Assembly: GCA_031553315.1 (NCBI GenBank)
Contig: JAVBLT010000034.1
Span: forward strand, 1 to 60,131
Reading direction: 5' to 3'
DNA length: 60,131 nucleotides
DNA from: JAVBLT01 sp031553315
GTDB lineage: Bacteria > Verrucomicrobiota > Kiritimatiellia > RFP12 > DVOR01
The position numbers and the translations under genes were made by a program. Under the pieces are notes generated by a model. It ran no database searches and had not been told where the DNA came from. It was given only the letters and a program-made list of their open reading frames with translations. Below, in pieces: positions 8,556 to 17,947 of this stretch. The first letter of the stretch is position 1, and each line of letters opens with the position of its first letter.

Positions 8556-9329
8556 TTATTTCTCACGGGGGGGCGCGGGGTTTTTCGGGAAATAGGCGGC
8601 CAGGAGGGGCTTTATGGCCGCGCTCCAGCGGCGGTAGCCCTCTGCCGAGGGGTGGCAGAAATCGCCCATCACGGCTCGTGAGAGCGAACCGTCGGGCTCT
8701 TCCAGGGCGGCATCGAGGTTCATGCGGATGACTTGGGGCGGGAGCTTGATTTCGCCGAGCAGGCGGTTTGCCTCGCGGATGGCTGTGCGGCGGGGGTGGT
8801 CGGGGTGCTGTTCCCGAGGAAAAATGTCGAACAGCACGATCCGGGCGCCGGGGGCCTTCTCCGCGAGCTTTGCGCACACCGCGCCGATTCCTTCCGCGAT
8901 TTCCGCCGGCGAGTTGGCGCGGGCGTTTCGGGTGGCGCTTGTATTGTTGGTGCCGATATGGACGAAAATCAACGCGGGCGAAAGGCCGTCGAGCTCGCCG
9001 TTTTCCAGGCGCCACAGCACATTTTGGGTGCGATCCCAGCCGAAGCCGAGGTTGAGCACCCGCAAATCGCCAAATGTTTCGCTGAAGACGGCGGCTCCGC
9101 GCGCATTTTTCTTATCGGCCGGCAGGCCGCCCCAGAAATGGGTGATCGAATCGCCGACCAGCACCACCTGCGGGTTGAGGGCCGCCTGGGTTTCCACAAC
9201 GGCCTGATGGCGCGCATACCAGTCATAACCATCCTGCTCGAGCTTGGGCACGGGCGCAACGGCGGGGTTCTTAACCTCGGCGGCAACGGCGAAAACCGGC
9301 AACAGGCACACTGCAATCCACTTCTTCAT
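8556..9329 (-). CDS. exported SGNH/GDSL-family hydrolase
   Basis: A 257-residue protein with a signal peptide (MKKWIAVCLLPVFAVAA). SGNH blocks in order: GDSITH with nucleophile Ser61, a conserved Gly in LNLGFGWDRT, GTNN with Asn128, and D223-x-x-H226 in 'GDFCHPSAEGY'. It resembles the PAF-acetylhydrolase-like/sialate O-acetylesterase branch, which often removes acetyl groups from sugars. The substrate here is unknown. A periplasmic or secreted location follows from the signal peptide. First gene of a two-gene unit with tag, with a strong promoter just upstream. Confidence 0.87.
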   Translation of the reverse strand: MKKWIAVCLLPVFAVAAEVKNPAVAPVPKLEQDGYDWYARHQAVVETQAALNPQVVLVGDSITHFWGGLPADKKNARGAAVFSETFGDLRVLNLGFGWDRTQNVLWRLENGELDGLSPALIFVHIGTNNTSATRNARANSPAEIAEGIGAVCAKLAEKAPGARIVLFDIFPREQHPDHPRRTAIREANRLLGEIKLPPQVIRMNLDAALEEPDGSLSRAVMGDFCHPSAEGYRRWSAAIKPLLAAYFPKNPAPPREK

Positions 9330-9353
9330 GTGAAAACCCTCCGAAATAGCATA

Positions 9354-9382
9354 ATTATAGCATTCGCCGGCCTGCGAAACAA
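9354..9382 (-). promoter_or_regulatory. promoter of the SGNH-tag unit
   Basis: On the minus strand TTGTTT, a 17-base spacer and a perfect TATAAT, about 25 bases from the start codon. Confidence 0.7.
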
Positions 9383-9420
9383 GACGTCATCAGAAATAAA
9401 GGGCAAATGAGTTTCAAGGG

Positions 9421-9449
9421 TTGCACCCGGGCTCTCTTTCTAATATAAT
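9421..9449 (+). promoter_or_regulatory. promoter of the DUF2723/TPR-hrpB-TPR cluster
   Basis: TTGCAC, a 17-base spacer and a perfect TATAAT on the plus strand, about 55 bases before the start codon at 9506. It is divergent from the promoter at 9354-9382; the two lie in a 176-base intergenic region. Confidence 0.75.
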
Positions 9450-9505
9450 ATTACGCAACAAGACCCGAAAAGCATTTTCAGCACTTATTTTGGCATGAGG
9501 CACCT

Positions 9506-12500
9506 ATGGCAGCAGATTCGGAAATGAAGGCATCGCGTTTCTTCTCGCGCAATCCCATGATCGTGGCGGCGGCATCGTTCATCGTTTACCTTCTGACGCT
9601 CTCCTTCAACATCTACCCCGGCGACTCAGCCACCCTCATGGCCCGTTTCACCGGGATTGAAACGGCGCTCCTGCCCGGCCACTCCATCTGGGGCGCCCTC
9701 GTCGGAGCTCTCGCCAAAATCCCCGTCTTCAGCCTTCCCGTGCGCCTCAATCTCTTCAGCGCCGCCCTCGCGGCCGTTTCGCTCGCGCTGCTCTACCATC
9801 TGATCGAGACCGCCGTCCGCAACCTGATTGCGGAGCACCATTCCGAGCCCCACGCGCCCGCGGCCGCCCGCCTGGCCGCCATCACCGCCGTGCTGGTTTT
9901 GGGCGCCTCGTACGCCTTCTGGTCTGCCGCCACACGCCTCCTTTACCACACCTTTGACCTGTTGCTCATTCTCCTCGCCTTCCAATCGCTGATGTGTTTC
10001 GCCCAGACCCGCAAGCTCACTTTCGCCTGGCTCGGCTCCCTCCTCGTGAGCGCGGCCTGCGCCGAATCGCCCGCGCTTCTGCCGCTCATTTTCATCTACT
10101 TCATCATCGCCACGCTCACGCTCTGGCGCACCGCGAAGCTGCCCACGCTGCCCACCCTGCTGCACACCGGGCTCCCCATCGCGCTGGGCTTCATCCTCTT
10201 CTGGCTGACTCCCATCTGGATCTTCGGCCGCACGCGCGACCTTTCTCTTCTGGGCTACACCGGCAGAATGGGCCTCTTCCGCGCCTGCCTGATCGACATC
10301 TACGATCAGCTGCTTCTCGTCACCCAAACCGACAGCTGGCTCCTCATCTTCATCTGCACCGTGATGCCTTTCTGCATCGCCCTCGCCGTCGCCGTCCGCG
10401 CTTTCAACAACGAACGTTCCTTCACGCAGGTCGTCACCCACCTTGCTCTTTTCCTCTTCACCGTCATCGCCATCCTTCCCCTGCCCGGATCCCCCATCGC
10501 CTTCATCCTCGAGACACCCGCGATCGAGCGGTACCCCGTCGTCCCCTACGCGATGGTCGCCGTCACCGCCGGCTATCTCGCCGCCTACGCCTACCTCCTC
10601 TACAAAGTGCGCCGTGCCCGCGAAGGCTACCCCGTGACCCGCTTTATCAGCCAGCTCAGCTTCTGGACGGGGGTCTTCCTCCTGCCCCCCTTCTTCCTCA
10701 TCATCCTTTTCGCCGGCATCTACAACGGCGTCCAGGCCCGCGGTTCAAAAGGCGCCTTTGCCGACGCTTTCGCCACACAGATTCTCGACAGCCTCAAAGG
10801 CCGCCCCTGGTTCGTGACCGACGCCACCGGCCTGCTCGACAACCACCTCCGCCTCATTGCCCGCGAGCGCGGCCAGGCCTTCCACCTCATCAACCTTGCC
10901 CAGGGCAACGACCCCGCCGCGACCGCCCGCCTCGCCCAAACGCTCAACGCGACCGACTTTTTCGCCTCCCCGGATCTCGCCGCCCACCGCGAGGAAATGC
11001 TCAGCACCCTCGAAATCGCCGGCGCGGTTCCCTTCCTCCAGGATTGGCTCCAGCTCGATACCGGCATCACCCGCAAGCTCGTCATCTACAACTTCCCCGA
11101 TTTCTGGTTCATCAACACCGGCAGCATTCCCCTGCCCGAGCCCCTCTTCTACACCGCCGGTTCCGACAACGCCGGCATCGCCGCCGCCATCGACCTTTCC
11201 GCCAGCCAGGCCGCGTGGGACAACCTCAACGCCATCCTCGCCTCCACCCGCCCCCCCCGTTACCCCGCCGACCACATGAAAAAGGTGCTCCTCCGCCACC
11301 TCGGCTTCATGGCCAACAACACCGGCTTCGCCCTGGCCAACGTCGACAGCAACGAAGCCGCCTACCAGGCCTTCCGCCTCGCCCGCAGGTACGACGGCCA
11401 GAACATCAGCGCCCTCCTCAACCTCGCCCTCATCACCGGCAAAGTCCATACCGACGACCGCCAAATCTACGCCCGCGAGCTCGACCAGCTTGAAAAAGAC
11501 ATCAAGAACCGCAAAGTGCCCCAGTACCCCCTCTGGTCCCTCTCCCGCACCTACGGCTACGTCCGCGCGCCCGGCTCCTTCGCCCACCTCGCCATGAACT
11601 GGGCCGTCTCCGGGCAAACCGGCGCCGCCCTCTCCGGCATGGCCGCCGCCAGCTCCATGCTCACCGAGGAACAAAAGAAAAACGCCGCCATCTACTACGC
11701 CGCCATCTACGGCATGAGCGAAAAAACCCGCGATAAAGGCATCGCCGCCTACGAAGAAATCGTCAAAACCAACGCCCCCGATTCCGTCGCCTACCGCACC
11801 GCCCTGCGATCCCTCGTTCGCCTTCACATGCAGGCGGGCGAAATCGACAAAGCCCAAACCGCCCTCCTTCAGCTCTCCACCGACGCCAAAGTGCCCCGCG
11901 GCGAGCTCGGCCTCGACTGGGCCATGGTCTACCTCGCCGCCGGCGAAAACGACAAAGCCCGCCTCACCCTCCAGCAATACATCGACCTCTACCCCAAATC
12001 CATCGACGGCTGGCTCTTCCTCGCCCTCATGCAGCTTGAAAAAGGCGAGCTCTCCGAGCTCAAAACCATCACCCTCCCCCGCATGGAAATGATCGCCGGC
12101 AGCAACAAGAGCTACCCCGTTAAAATCGTCCAGGCCCAGCTCTACATGAGGCAAGTCGCCGATTTGCGCAAAGGCATCAAAACCCCCGCCGAGACCGAAG
12201 CCCTCAAACCCCAGATCACCGACCTCCTGCGCAAAGCCCGCGAGGCCTACACCATGGCCTCCCTCCTCCGCCAGGACAACCCCCGCCTCCGCGAAAGCGT
12301 CCTCTGGCTCGATATGGAGCTCGACGACCCGAAGAGCGCCGACCTCCACGCCCGCCAGGTGATCCGCATCGACCGCAACAACGCCCTCGCCAACTACGTC
12401 CTCGGTTCCATCCTCCTCTCCAAGGAAGATTACCCCCTCGCCGAAGACTACCTCCGCCGAAGCCTCGCCAACGCCGAAAAACCCCTCTACCGCACCCTCA

Positions 12501-12847
12501 ACGACCTCGCCGAAACCCTTCGCCGAACCGGCCGCGCCGAAGAAGCCGTCGCCTACGCCCGCCAGGCGGCCGATGCCGAGCCCAAGCTCTACCCCGCCTG
12601 GGAGACCCTCGCCTCCATCCTCCTTCAGGCCAACCGCCCCGAAGAAGCCCACACCGCCATCCAGAAAGCCCTCGAGCTCACCCGCGAAGACCCCCGCGCC
12701 TTCATCACCCAGGGCCGCATCCTCGTGAAGCTCGGCCGCACAGAAGAAGCCCGCGTGGCCTTCCGCGAAGCCAAACAGCGCGAAGACCGCCTCACCCGCT
12801 ACGAACGCAACGACCTCAACACCCTCGCCAAAGAAGTCGGGCTCTAA
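9506..12847 (+). CDS. membrane DUF2723-like protein with C-terminal TPR domain
   Basis: An 1113-residue protein. The N-terminal ~420 residues hold about ten hydrophobic segments and begin like DUF2723/TMEM260-type GT-C proteins ('FIVYLLTLSFNIYPGDSATLMA', with the acidic residue in the first loop). Family members are predicted lipid-linked-sugar glycosyltransferases. From about residue 590 it is soluble and built of TPR helices ('AANYxLGSILL-type', PLAEDYLRR, NDLAETLRR, 'AWETLASILLQA'). The last ~330 residues are closely similar to the separate TPR protein at 15347-16381. Start: ATG with GAGG about 9 bases upstream. hrpB begins 4 bases after the stop. Third codon positions are almost all C in the second half of the gene. 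Function in glycan transfer is inferred, not shown. Confidence 0.78.
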   Translation: MAADSEMKASRFFSRNPMIVAAASFIVYLLTLSFNIYPGDSATLMARFTGIETALLPGHSIWGALVGALAKIPVFSLPVRLNLFSAALAAVSLALLYHLIETAVRNLIAEHHSEPHAPAAARLAAITAVLVLGASYAFWSAATRLLYHTFDLLLILLAFQSLMCFAQTRKLTFAWLGSLLVSAACAESPALLPLIFIYFIIATLTLWRTAKLPTLPTLLHTGLPIALGFILFWLTPIWIFGRTRDLSLLGYTGRMGLFRACLIDIYDQLLLVTQTDSWLLIFICTVMPFCIALAVAVRAFNNERSFTQVVTHLALFLFTVIAILPLPGSPIAFILETPAIERYPVVPYAMVAVTAGYLAAYAYLLYKVRRAREGYPVTRFISQLSFWTGVFLLPPFFLIILFAGIYNGVQARGSKGAFADAFATQILDSLKGRPWFVTDATGLLDNHLRLIARERGQAFHLINLAQGNDPAATARLAQTLNATDFFASPDLAAHREEMLSTLEIAGAVPFLQDWLQLDTGITRKLVIYNFPDFWFINTGSIPLPEPLFYTAGSDNAGIAAAIDLSASQAAWDNLNAILASTRPPRYPADHMKKVLLRHLGFMANNTGFALANVDSNEAAYQAFRLARRYDGQNISALLNLALITGKVHTDDRQIYARELDQLEKDIKNRKVPQYPLWSLSRTYGYVRAPGSFAHLAMNWAVSGQTGAALSGMAAASSMLTEEQKKNAAIYYAAIYGMSEKTRDKGIAAYEEIVKTNAPDSVAYRTALRSLVRLHMQAGEIDKAQTALLQLSTDAKVPRGELGLDWAMVYLAAGENDKARLTLQQYIDLYPKSIDGWLFLALMQLEKGELSELKTITLPRMEMIAGSNKSYPVKIVQAQLYMRQVADLRKGIKTPAETEALKPQITDLLRKAREAYTMASLLRQDNPRLRESVLWLDMELDDPKSADLHARQVIRIDRNNALANYVLGSILLSKEDYPLAEDYLRRSLANAEKPLYRTLNDLAETLRRTGRAEEAVAYARQAADAEPKLYPAWETLASILLQANRPEEAHTAIQKALELTREDPRAFITQGRILVKLGRTEEARVAFREAKQREDRLTRYERNDLNTLAKEVGL

Positions 12848-12851
12848 GCCT

Positions 12852-15332
12852 ATGAACCGGAGTTTCCCGGTCGAAGAAATTCTGCCGGCTCTGCGGGCGG
12901 CGCTCGAAAAGAACCGCCCGGTGATCCTCTCCGCACCGCCCGGCTCCGGCAAAACCACAGCCGTGCCCCCCGCCCTCCTCGGCGCCCCCTGGCTTCAAGG
13001 GCAAACCATTCTGATGCTCGAACCCCGCCGCCTCGCCGCCCGCCGCGCCGCCGGGTTCATGGCCGCCCGCCTCGGCGAAAGCGCCGGCGAAACGATCGGC
13101 TACCAGGTTCGCCTCGAGCGGAAAATCGGCCCCCGCACCCGCATCGAAATCCTCACCGAAGGCCTCCTGACCCAGCGCCTCCTCGCCGATCCCGAGCTCA
13201 ACGGCGTGGGCCTCGTCATCTTCGACGAATTCCACGAGCGCAGCATCCACGCCGATACCGGCCTCGCCCTCACCCTCGATGTGCGCGCCGCACTCCGCCC
13301 CGACCTGCGCCTCATCATCATGTCGGCCACGCTCTGCGAAGGGCCCATCGCCGACCGCCTTGGGGCCGACACCGCCGCCATCACCTCGCCCGCCCGCATC
13401 CACCCCGTCGAAACGCTCTATCTTCCCCCCAATCCCCGCCAGCCGCTCCCCGCGCAGATGGCCGGCGCCATCCGCCAGGCTCTTGCCGAAGAACCGGGCG
13501 GCATCCTCGCCTTCCTCCCCGGCGAAGGCGAAATCCGCCGCACCGAAGCCCTCCTGCGCGAAAGCACCCTCCCCGCCGACACCACCCTCCACCCCCTCTA
13601 CGCGGCGCTCGACAACCGCGAACAGGATGCAGCCGTGGAGCCTCCAGCACCCGGGCGCCGTAAAATCGTCCTCGCGACCTCCATTGCCGAATCGGCCCTC
13701 ACCATCGAAGGCATCCGCGTCGTCATCGACAGCGGGTGGATGCGCACCTCCCGCTACTCCCCCCGCAACGGCCTCACCCGCCTCGAAACCCTCCGCCTGC
13801 CCAAAGACCGCGCCGACCAGCGCCGCGGCCGGGCGGGCCGCACCCAACCCGGCGCCTGCCGCCGCCTCTGGGATGCCGCCACCGAAGCCTCCATGCCCGA
13901 TCAGGCCATCCCCGAAATCCTCGAAAGCGACCTCAGCGGCCTCGTCCTCATCTGCGCCGAGTGGGGCGTCGCCGACCGCACGGCTCTCCCCTGGCTCACC
14001 CCGCCCCGCGAAACCGCCTGGCAGCAGGCTCGCGACACCCTCACCGCCCTCGGCGCCCTCGACTCCTCAGGCCGCATCACCCCCCACGGCCGCGCCATGA
14101 TCCGCCTCCCCCTCCACCCGCCCCTCGCCCACCTCATCCTCACCCTCCGCGACCGTGACCCCTACGGCGGTCCCCTCCTCGCCGCCACCCTCACCGAGCT
14201 CCAGGCCGAAAGCGCCCTCCGGGGCGAAACCGACCTCCGTAAAATCATCGACCGCGCCCTCCGCGCCGACACCCCCTTCGCCAAACGCGTCCACAGCCTC
14301 GCCCAGCGCTGGGCCCGCACCTCCGAGCGCAGCCCCCGCCTCTCCCCCGAAGCCCTCTGCGAAACGCTCTGCGAAGCCTTTCCCGGCCACATCGCCCGCC
14401 GCCGCGGTTCCAACGGCCCCCGTTACCTCGCCGCCGCCGGCTTCGGTGCCGCCCTGCCCGACGATTCCCCCCTCCTTTCCTCCGATTGGCTCATTCTCGC
14501 CCAGGTAAGCGACGACGACGCCGAAGCCCGCATCCGCGTGGCCGCTCCCCTCTCCGAAGCCTTCATCGACGCCTACGCCGAGCGCCACGCCACGTGGTCC
14601 GACACCGTGGCCTGGGATCGCCAGACCGAGCAGCTCATCGCCGCCCGCCGCCTCCGCCTCGGCGAAATCACCCTGAAAGAAGTCCCCCTCTCCGATCCCC
14701 CCGAAGCCCTCATCCGCGCCGCCCTTATCGACGCCATCCTCCGCAAGGGCATCGACCGCCTTCCCTGGTCCCGCGCCGCCGAGACCCTCCGCAACCGCAT
14801 CGCCTGCGCCCGCCAGACCCTCCCCGAAGAGGGCTGGCCCGCCATCGACGATCACCTCGACGCCTGGCTCGGCCCCTGCCTTGCCCATTGCCGCCGCTGG
14901 CAACACATCGAACAGCTCGACCTCGCCGCCGCCCTCAACGCCTGGCTCGAGCTCCACCCCGATCCCCGCCTCCCCCCCTTCGGTCTTCGCCGCAAACGCC
15001 TCGACCAGCTTCTGCCCACCCACATCACCGTGCCCAGCGGCTCCAATCTCCCCATCCGCTACGACCAGCCCCGGCCCTACCTGCCCGTCCGCATCCAGGA
15101 AGTCTTCGGTCTTCCCCGCACCCCCACCCTCTGCGAAGGCCGCCTTCCCGTGATCCTCCACCTTCTTTCTCCGGCTCAGCGCCCGATCCAAATCACCCAG
15201 GATCTTGAAAGTTTCTGGAAAAACGGCTACACCGAAGCGCGTAAGGAACTCCGCGGCCGTTACCCCAAACACGATTGGCCCGAAGACCCCGCCGAAGGCA
15301 TCGCCAGCCGCCGCGGAATCAAAAAACGATAA
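12852..15332 (+). CDS. hrpB: ATP-dependent helicase HrpB
   Basis: An 826-residue DExH helicase of the usual HrpB size. Motif I APPGSGKTT (28-36), motif Ia 'LEPRRLAARRAA', motif II DEFHER (125-130), motif III SAT (158-160), motif V ATSIAESALTIEGI, motif VI 'QRRGRAGRTQPGACRRLW'. HA2/winged-helix and HrpB C-terminal regions follow, ending 'RYPKHDWPEDPAEGIASRRGIKKR', typical of HrpB. It unwinds nucleic acid using ATP; the physiological target in bacteria is unclear. It sits between two genes with paralogous TPR domains, with 4- and 14-base gaps, so the three form one transcription unit. Confidence 0.93.
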   Translation: MNRSFPVEEILPALRAALEKNRPVILSAPPGSGKTTAVPPALLGAPWLQGQTILMLEPRRLAARRAAGFMAARLGESAGETIGYQVRLERKIGPRTRIEILTEGLLTQRLLADPELNGVGLVIFDEFHERSIHADTGLALTLDVRAALRPDLRLIIMSATLCEGPIADRLGADTAAITSPARIHPVETLYLPPNPRQPLPAQMAGAIRQALAEEPGGILAFLPGEGEIRRTEALLRESTLPADTTLHPLYAALDNREQDAAVEPPAPGRRKIVLATSIAESALTIEGIRVVIDSGWMRTSRYSPRNGLTRLETLRLPKDRADQRRGRAGRTQPGACRRLWDAATEASMPDQAIPEILESDLSGLVLICAEWGVADRTALPWLTPPRETAWQQARDTLTALGALDSSGRITPHGRAMIRLPLHPPLAHLILTLRDRDPYGGPLLAATLTELQAESALRGETDLRKIIDRALRADTPFAKRVHSLAQRWARTSERSPRLSPEALCETLCEAFPGHIARRRGSNGPRYLAAAGFGAALPDDSPLLSSDWLILAQVSDDDAEARIRVAAPLSEAFIDAYAERHATWSDTVAWDRQTEQLIAARRLRLGEITLKEVPLSDPPEALIRAALIDAILRKGIDRLPWSRAAETLRNRIACARQTLPEEGWPAIDDHLDAWLGPCLAHCRRWQHIEQLDLAAALNAWLELHPDPRLPPFGLRRKRLDQLLPTHITVPSGSNLPIRYDQPRPYLPVRIQEVFGLPRTPTLCEGRLPVILHLLSPAQRPIQITQDLESFWKNGYTEARKELRGRYPKHDWPEDPAEGIASRRGIKKR

Positions 15333-15346
15333 GAAAGGAGTTACCC

Positions 15347-16381
15347 ATGAAAAAGAGACTCCGGTTGTTCTGCTTTTTTGCCATATTCCTGACGACATCC
15401 CGCCTGATGGCCGGTCCCGGTTTGCTCAATGAGGCCATGGCACTCATGAAAGCCGGCGAGAACGACAAGGCCCGCCTGATTCTCGAAGAATTGATTGAAA
15501 TTGAGCCGAAATCGATCAATGCCTGGTTTATTCTCGCAGTGATTCAGCTTGAACAAGGCGAATTCGAAGAAGTGGCCACCGTCACGCTGCCCAAAATGCA
15601 AACCCTTGTCGGGAAAAAAAAGCGCAACATTTCCGTGGAAAAGGTGCGCGGAACTCTCTTTTACAAGCAGGCGGAAAAACTCGATGAAACCCTCGGCGAA
15701 GCAGCCGACTCCGCCGAAATAGAAAGAAAAGCCGATGACCTCAGGCAAAAATCCCGCCAAGCCTACCTCACCGCCATCGCCTGCGCACGCAACAAGCCGA
15801 ATCTTGATTTGTGGGCATTTGTCTTGACGCTTGACCTGCAACTCAACGACGTTTCCCGCGCCGATGCCCACGCCCGCCGCGTGCTGCGCATTGATGAAGA
15901 CAATCCCCGCGCCAACTACATCCTCGGCTCGATCCTGCTCAACAAAGAAGATTACCCCCTTGCCGAAAGCTACCTCCGCCGCAGCATCGGCGGAGCCCCC
16001 AAGCCGCTCTACCGCGCCCTCAACGACTTGGCCGAATTGCTCCGCCGCACCAATCGCCTTGAAGAAGCCGCCTCCTTCGCCACGCGCGCCACCGAGATCG
16101 ACCCCACGCTCTACACCGCGTGGGAGACGCTGGCCGCCATTCTCCTGCAATCGGAAAAAACCGACGAGGCCGCCGCCGCCATTGCCAAAGCCCTGGCCCG
16201 CAACGCCAACGACCCGCGCCTCTACATCACCCAAGGCAAGATTCTTCTCAAGCAAAACCGCACCGAAGAAGCGCGCGCCGCGTATCGCAATGCGATCGCG
16301 ATAAAAAGGAAATTAAGCGCCTTCGAGCGCAATGACCTTGCGGCTCTTGCGCTCGAATTGGGGATTGACTCGAAAGAGTGA
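15347..16381 (+). CDS. exported TPR protein, paralogue of the upstream gene's C-terminus
   Basis: A 344-residue protein from the ATG at 15347, chosen because AAGGAG lies 6 bases before it and it gives a signal peptide (MKKRLRLFCFFAIFLTTSRLMAG); longer in-frame starts lie in hrpB. The mature part is a TPR solenoid. In a central 54-residue stretch it matches the C-terminus of the 9506 gene product at 42 positions by eye (for example GSILLNKEDYPLAESYLRR versus GSILLSKEDYPLAEDYLRR). It therefore looks like a free, exported copy of that domain, probably a periplasmic scaffold. Its codon choice is less extreme than that of its paralogue. It ends two bases before the convergent kdsB stop, with no visible terminator. 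Confidence 0.85.
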   Translation: MKKRLRLFCFFAIFLTTSRLMAGPGLLNEAMALMKAGENDKARLILEELIEIEPKSINAWFILAVIQLEQGEFEEVATVTLPKMQTLVGKKKRNISVEKVRGTLFYKQAEKLDETLGEAADSAEIERKADDLRQKSRQAYLTAIACARNKPNLDLWAFVLTLDLQLNDVSRADAHARRVLRIDEDNPRANYILGSILLNKEDYPLAESYLRRSIGGAPKPLYRALNDLAELLRRTNRLEEAASFATRATEIDPTLYTAWETLAAILLQSEKTDEAAAAIAKALARNANDPRLYITQGKILLKQNRTEEARAAYRNAIAIKRKLSAFERNDLAALALELGIDSKE

Positions 16382-16383
16382 TT

Positions 16384-17124
16384 TCACATGCCGGCGCGTT
16401 TGCGCATCAGCGCCTCCACCACCGCCACATCTTCAGGCCGGTCGACCCCGATGCCTTCCTCTTCCGTGCGAATCACGGCGATGCGCCCTCCGATGAAAAG
16501 CGCGCGGAGCTGCTCGAGCGATTCGGTTTGCTCCAGCGCGCAGGGAGGCGTGGCGATCAGCGTGCGAAGGAAAGCGCCGCGGTAGGCATAGATGCCGAGG
16601 TGGCGCCAGTAAAGGCCGGAGGAAAGATCGGGGGCGCCGTCGCGGCGGCAGGGAATGGGCAGGCGGGAGAAATAGAGCGCGTCGTCATCCCGCGTGAGAA
16701 CCACCTTCACCACGGTGCGGGCATCCAGATCGGCCATCGCGCGAATCGGGCAGGCGGCGGTAGCCATCTCGCAGGAGGAGGTTTTCATGCGCGCGGCGAG
16801 GGCATCGATGAGATCGGGGTTCATCAGGGGTTCGTCGCCCTGGATGTTGATGACGATGTCGTCATCCGCGGGGTTGGCGGCCACGGCCGCGCGGTCGGTG
16901 CCCGAGGGGAGGTCGGAGGGGGTCATCACGGCGCGGCACTGGCCTTCCACGGCGCGGGCGATGCGTTCATCGTCGGTCGCCACAATCACGTCGTCGAGGC
17001 TGCGGGCGCGTTTGACGGCTTCCACCACGTGGCAGACCAGCGGTTTGCCGCAAATCGGGTGGAGGCTTTTGCCGGGGAAACGGGTGGAACCCCACCGCGA
17101 AGGAATCACGCCAATCACTTTCAT
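16384..17124 (-). CDS. kdsB: 3-deoxy-manno-octulosonate cytidylyltransferase (CMP-Kdo synthetase)
   Basis: A 246-residue protein. I use the ATG at 17124 (MKVIGVIPSRWGSTRFPGKSL) because AAGGAG precedes it and the first residues are the family's nucleotide-binding start; a longer frame begins 66 bases upstream inside the HAD gene. Signature segments: IPSRxGSTRFPGK, 'GTDRAA', 'VNIQGDEPL' and 'HLGIYAYRGAFL'. The enzyme activates Kdo with CTP for lipid A-core assembly in the cytoplasm, which implies that the organism makes LPS. Last gene of the long minus-strand run; the HAD-phosphatase gene lies 19 bases upstream. Confidence 0.95.
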   Translation of the reverse strand: MKVIGVIPSRWGSTRFPGKSLHPICGKPLVCHVVEAVKRARSLDDVIVATDDERIARAVEGQCRAVMTPSDLPSGTDRAAVAANPADDDIVINIQGDEPLMNPDLIDALAARMKTSSCEMATAACPIRAMADLDARTVVKVVLTRDDDALYFSRLPIPCRRDGAPDLSSGLYWRHLGIYAYRGAFLRTLIATPPCALEQTESLEQLRALFIGGRIAVIRTEEEGIGVDRPEDVAVVEALMRKRAGM

Positions 17125-17143
17125 GAAAAAACTCCTTTTTGAA

Positions 17144-17947
17144 TTATAAAAGACCGCGCTTGCGCAGATAGACCCGCACACCGTCGTCATCGTTGGAAAG
17201 GGTTTCGCGGGCGGCGACGGCTTTGAGGAGGGGGTGGGCGTTGGCCATGGCGACGCTTTCGGCGCCGGTGCGCATGAGCTCGAGATCGTTGAGGTAATCG
17301 CCGAAGACGATGCACGCGGCGGGCGGAATCTTCAGCAGGGCAAGCAAATCGGAGAGGGCGCGGCCTTTGTCGACGCCGGGAATCATGAGGTCGACCCAGG
17401 TTTTTCCGGAGAGCACGGTGCGGAAGGGGCCGCCGGTGGCGGTATCGAGCAGGCGGAGGCCGGGCTCGGCTTCGCGGGCGGCATCGGGGTTGAAGACGGC
17501 GACTTTGCAGAAGCGGTCGCGGGTGAAGGCCTCTTCCAGCGCGGTCACGCGCTCAAGGCGTTCGTAGTAGCGGGCGGCGTGGGCGAGGAAAAGGGGGTCG
17601 GCGTCTTCCACATACGCGGCGGTCTCGCCGCAAAGCACGGTGAATGAATCGGCGAGGTTTCGCACGGCGGCGAGGGCGGGGGCGAAAAAGGCGCCGGGCA
17701 GGGCGTGGGAAATGAGCCGGCGGCGGCCTTGGTAGACGAGCGATCCGTTTTCGGCGATGAAATACATCGAATCGGCCACGGGCTCAAAGAGGGCGAAGAC
17801 GTTGGCATACTGGCGGCCGCTGGCGGCGGCAAAGCGCAGGCCGCGGGCTTCGAGCGTGCGGATGGTATCGAAAAAGCCTTCGGGGAGGAGACCGGCGGCG
17901 TTGAGGAGGGTGCCGTCGAGGTCGGAGGCGATGAGCTCAGTCTTCAT
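17144..17947 (-). CDS. HAD-IIB (Cof-type) phosphatase
   Basis: A 267-residue protein with HAD motif I SDLDGTLL (nucleophile Asp9, Asp11), a Cof-type cap ('FAAASGRQYANVFAL'), the motif III Lys region 'GVDKGRAL' and motif IV 'VFGDYLNDLELM'. These define the Cof/HAD-IIB group, which dephosphorylates sugar phosphates and cofactors; the substrate cannot be told. The neighbouring kdsB invites the idea of a sugar-phosphate phosphatase in LPS synthesis, but KdsC belongs to a different, capless HAD subclass, so I do not call it kdsC. The start overlaps the end of the membrane-protein gene by 11 bases, implying translational coupling. Confidence 0.88.
   Translation of the reverse strand: MKTELIASDLDGTLLNAAGLLPEGFFDTIRTLEARGLRFAAASGRQYANVFALFEPVADSMYFIAENGSLVYQGRRRLISHALPGAFFAPALAAVRNLADSFTVLCGETAAYVEDADPLFLAHAARYYERLERVTALEEAFTRDRFCKVAVFNPDAAREAEPGLRLLDTATGGPFRTVLSGKTWVDLMIPGVDKGRALSDLLALLKIPPAACIVFGDYLNDLELMRTGAESVAMANAHPLLKAVAARETLSNDDDGVRVYLRKRGLL

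Noticed and set aside
10745..12958. A 737-codon open frame on the minus strand opposite the DUF2723/TPR gene
   Set aside because: It is a shadow of high-GC codon bias; the sense frame has TPR and membrane motifs and a promoter, whereas the antisense product is Gly/Glu/Ala-rich with no motif or ribosome binding site.
17144..17947. Calling the HAD phosphatase kdsC because of its neighbour kdsB
   Set aside because: It has a Cof-type cap and 267 residues; KdsC is a capless ~180-residue HAD enzyme.
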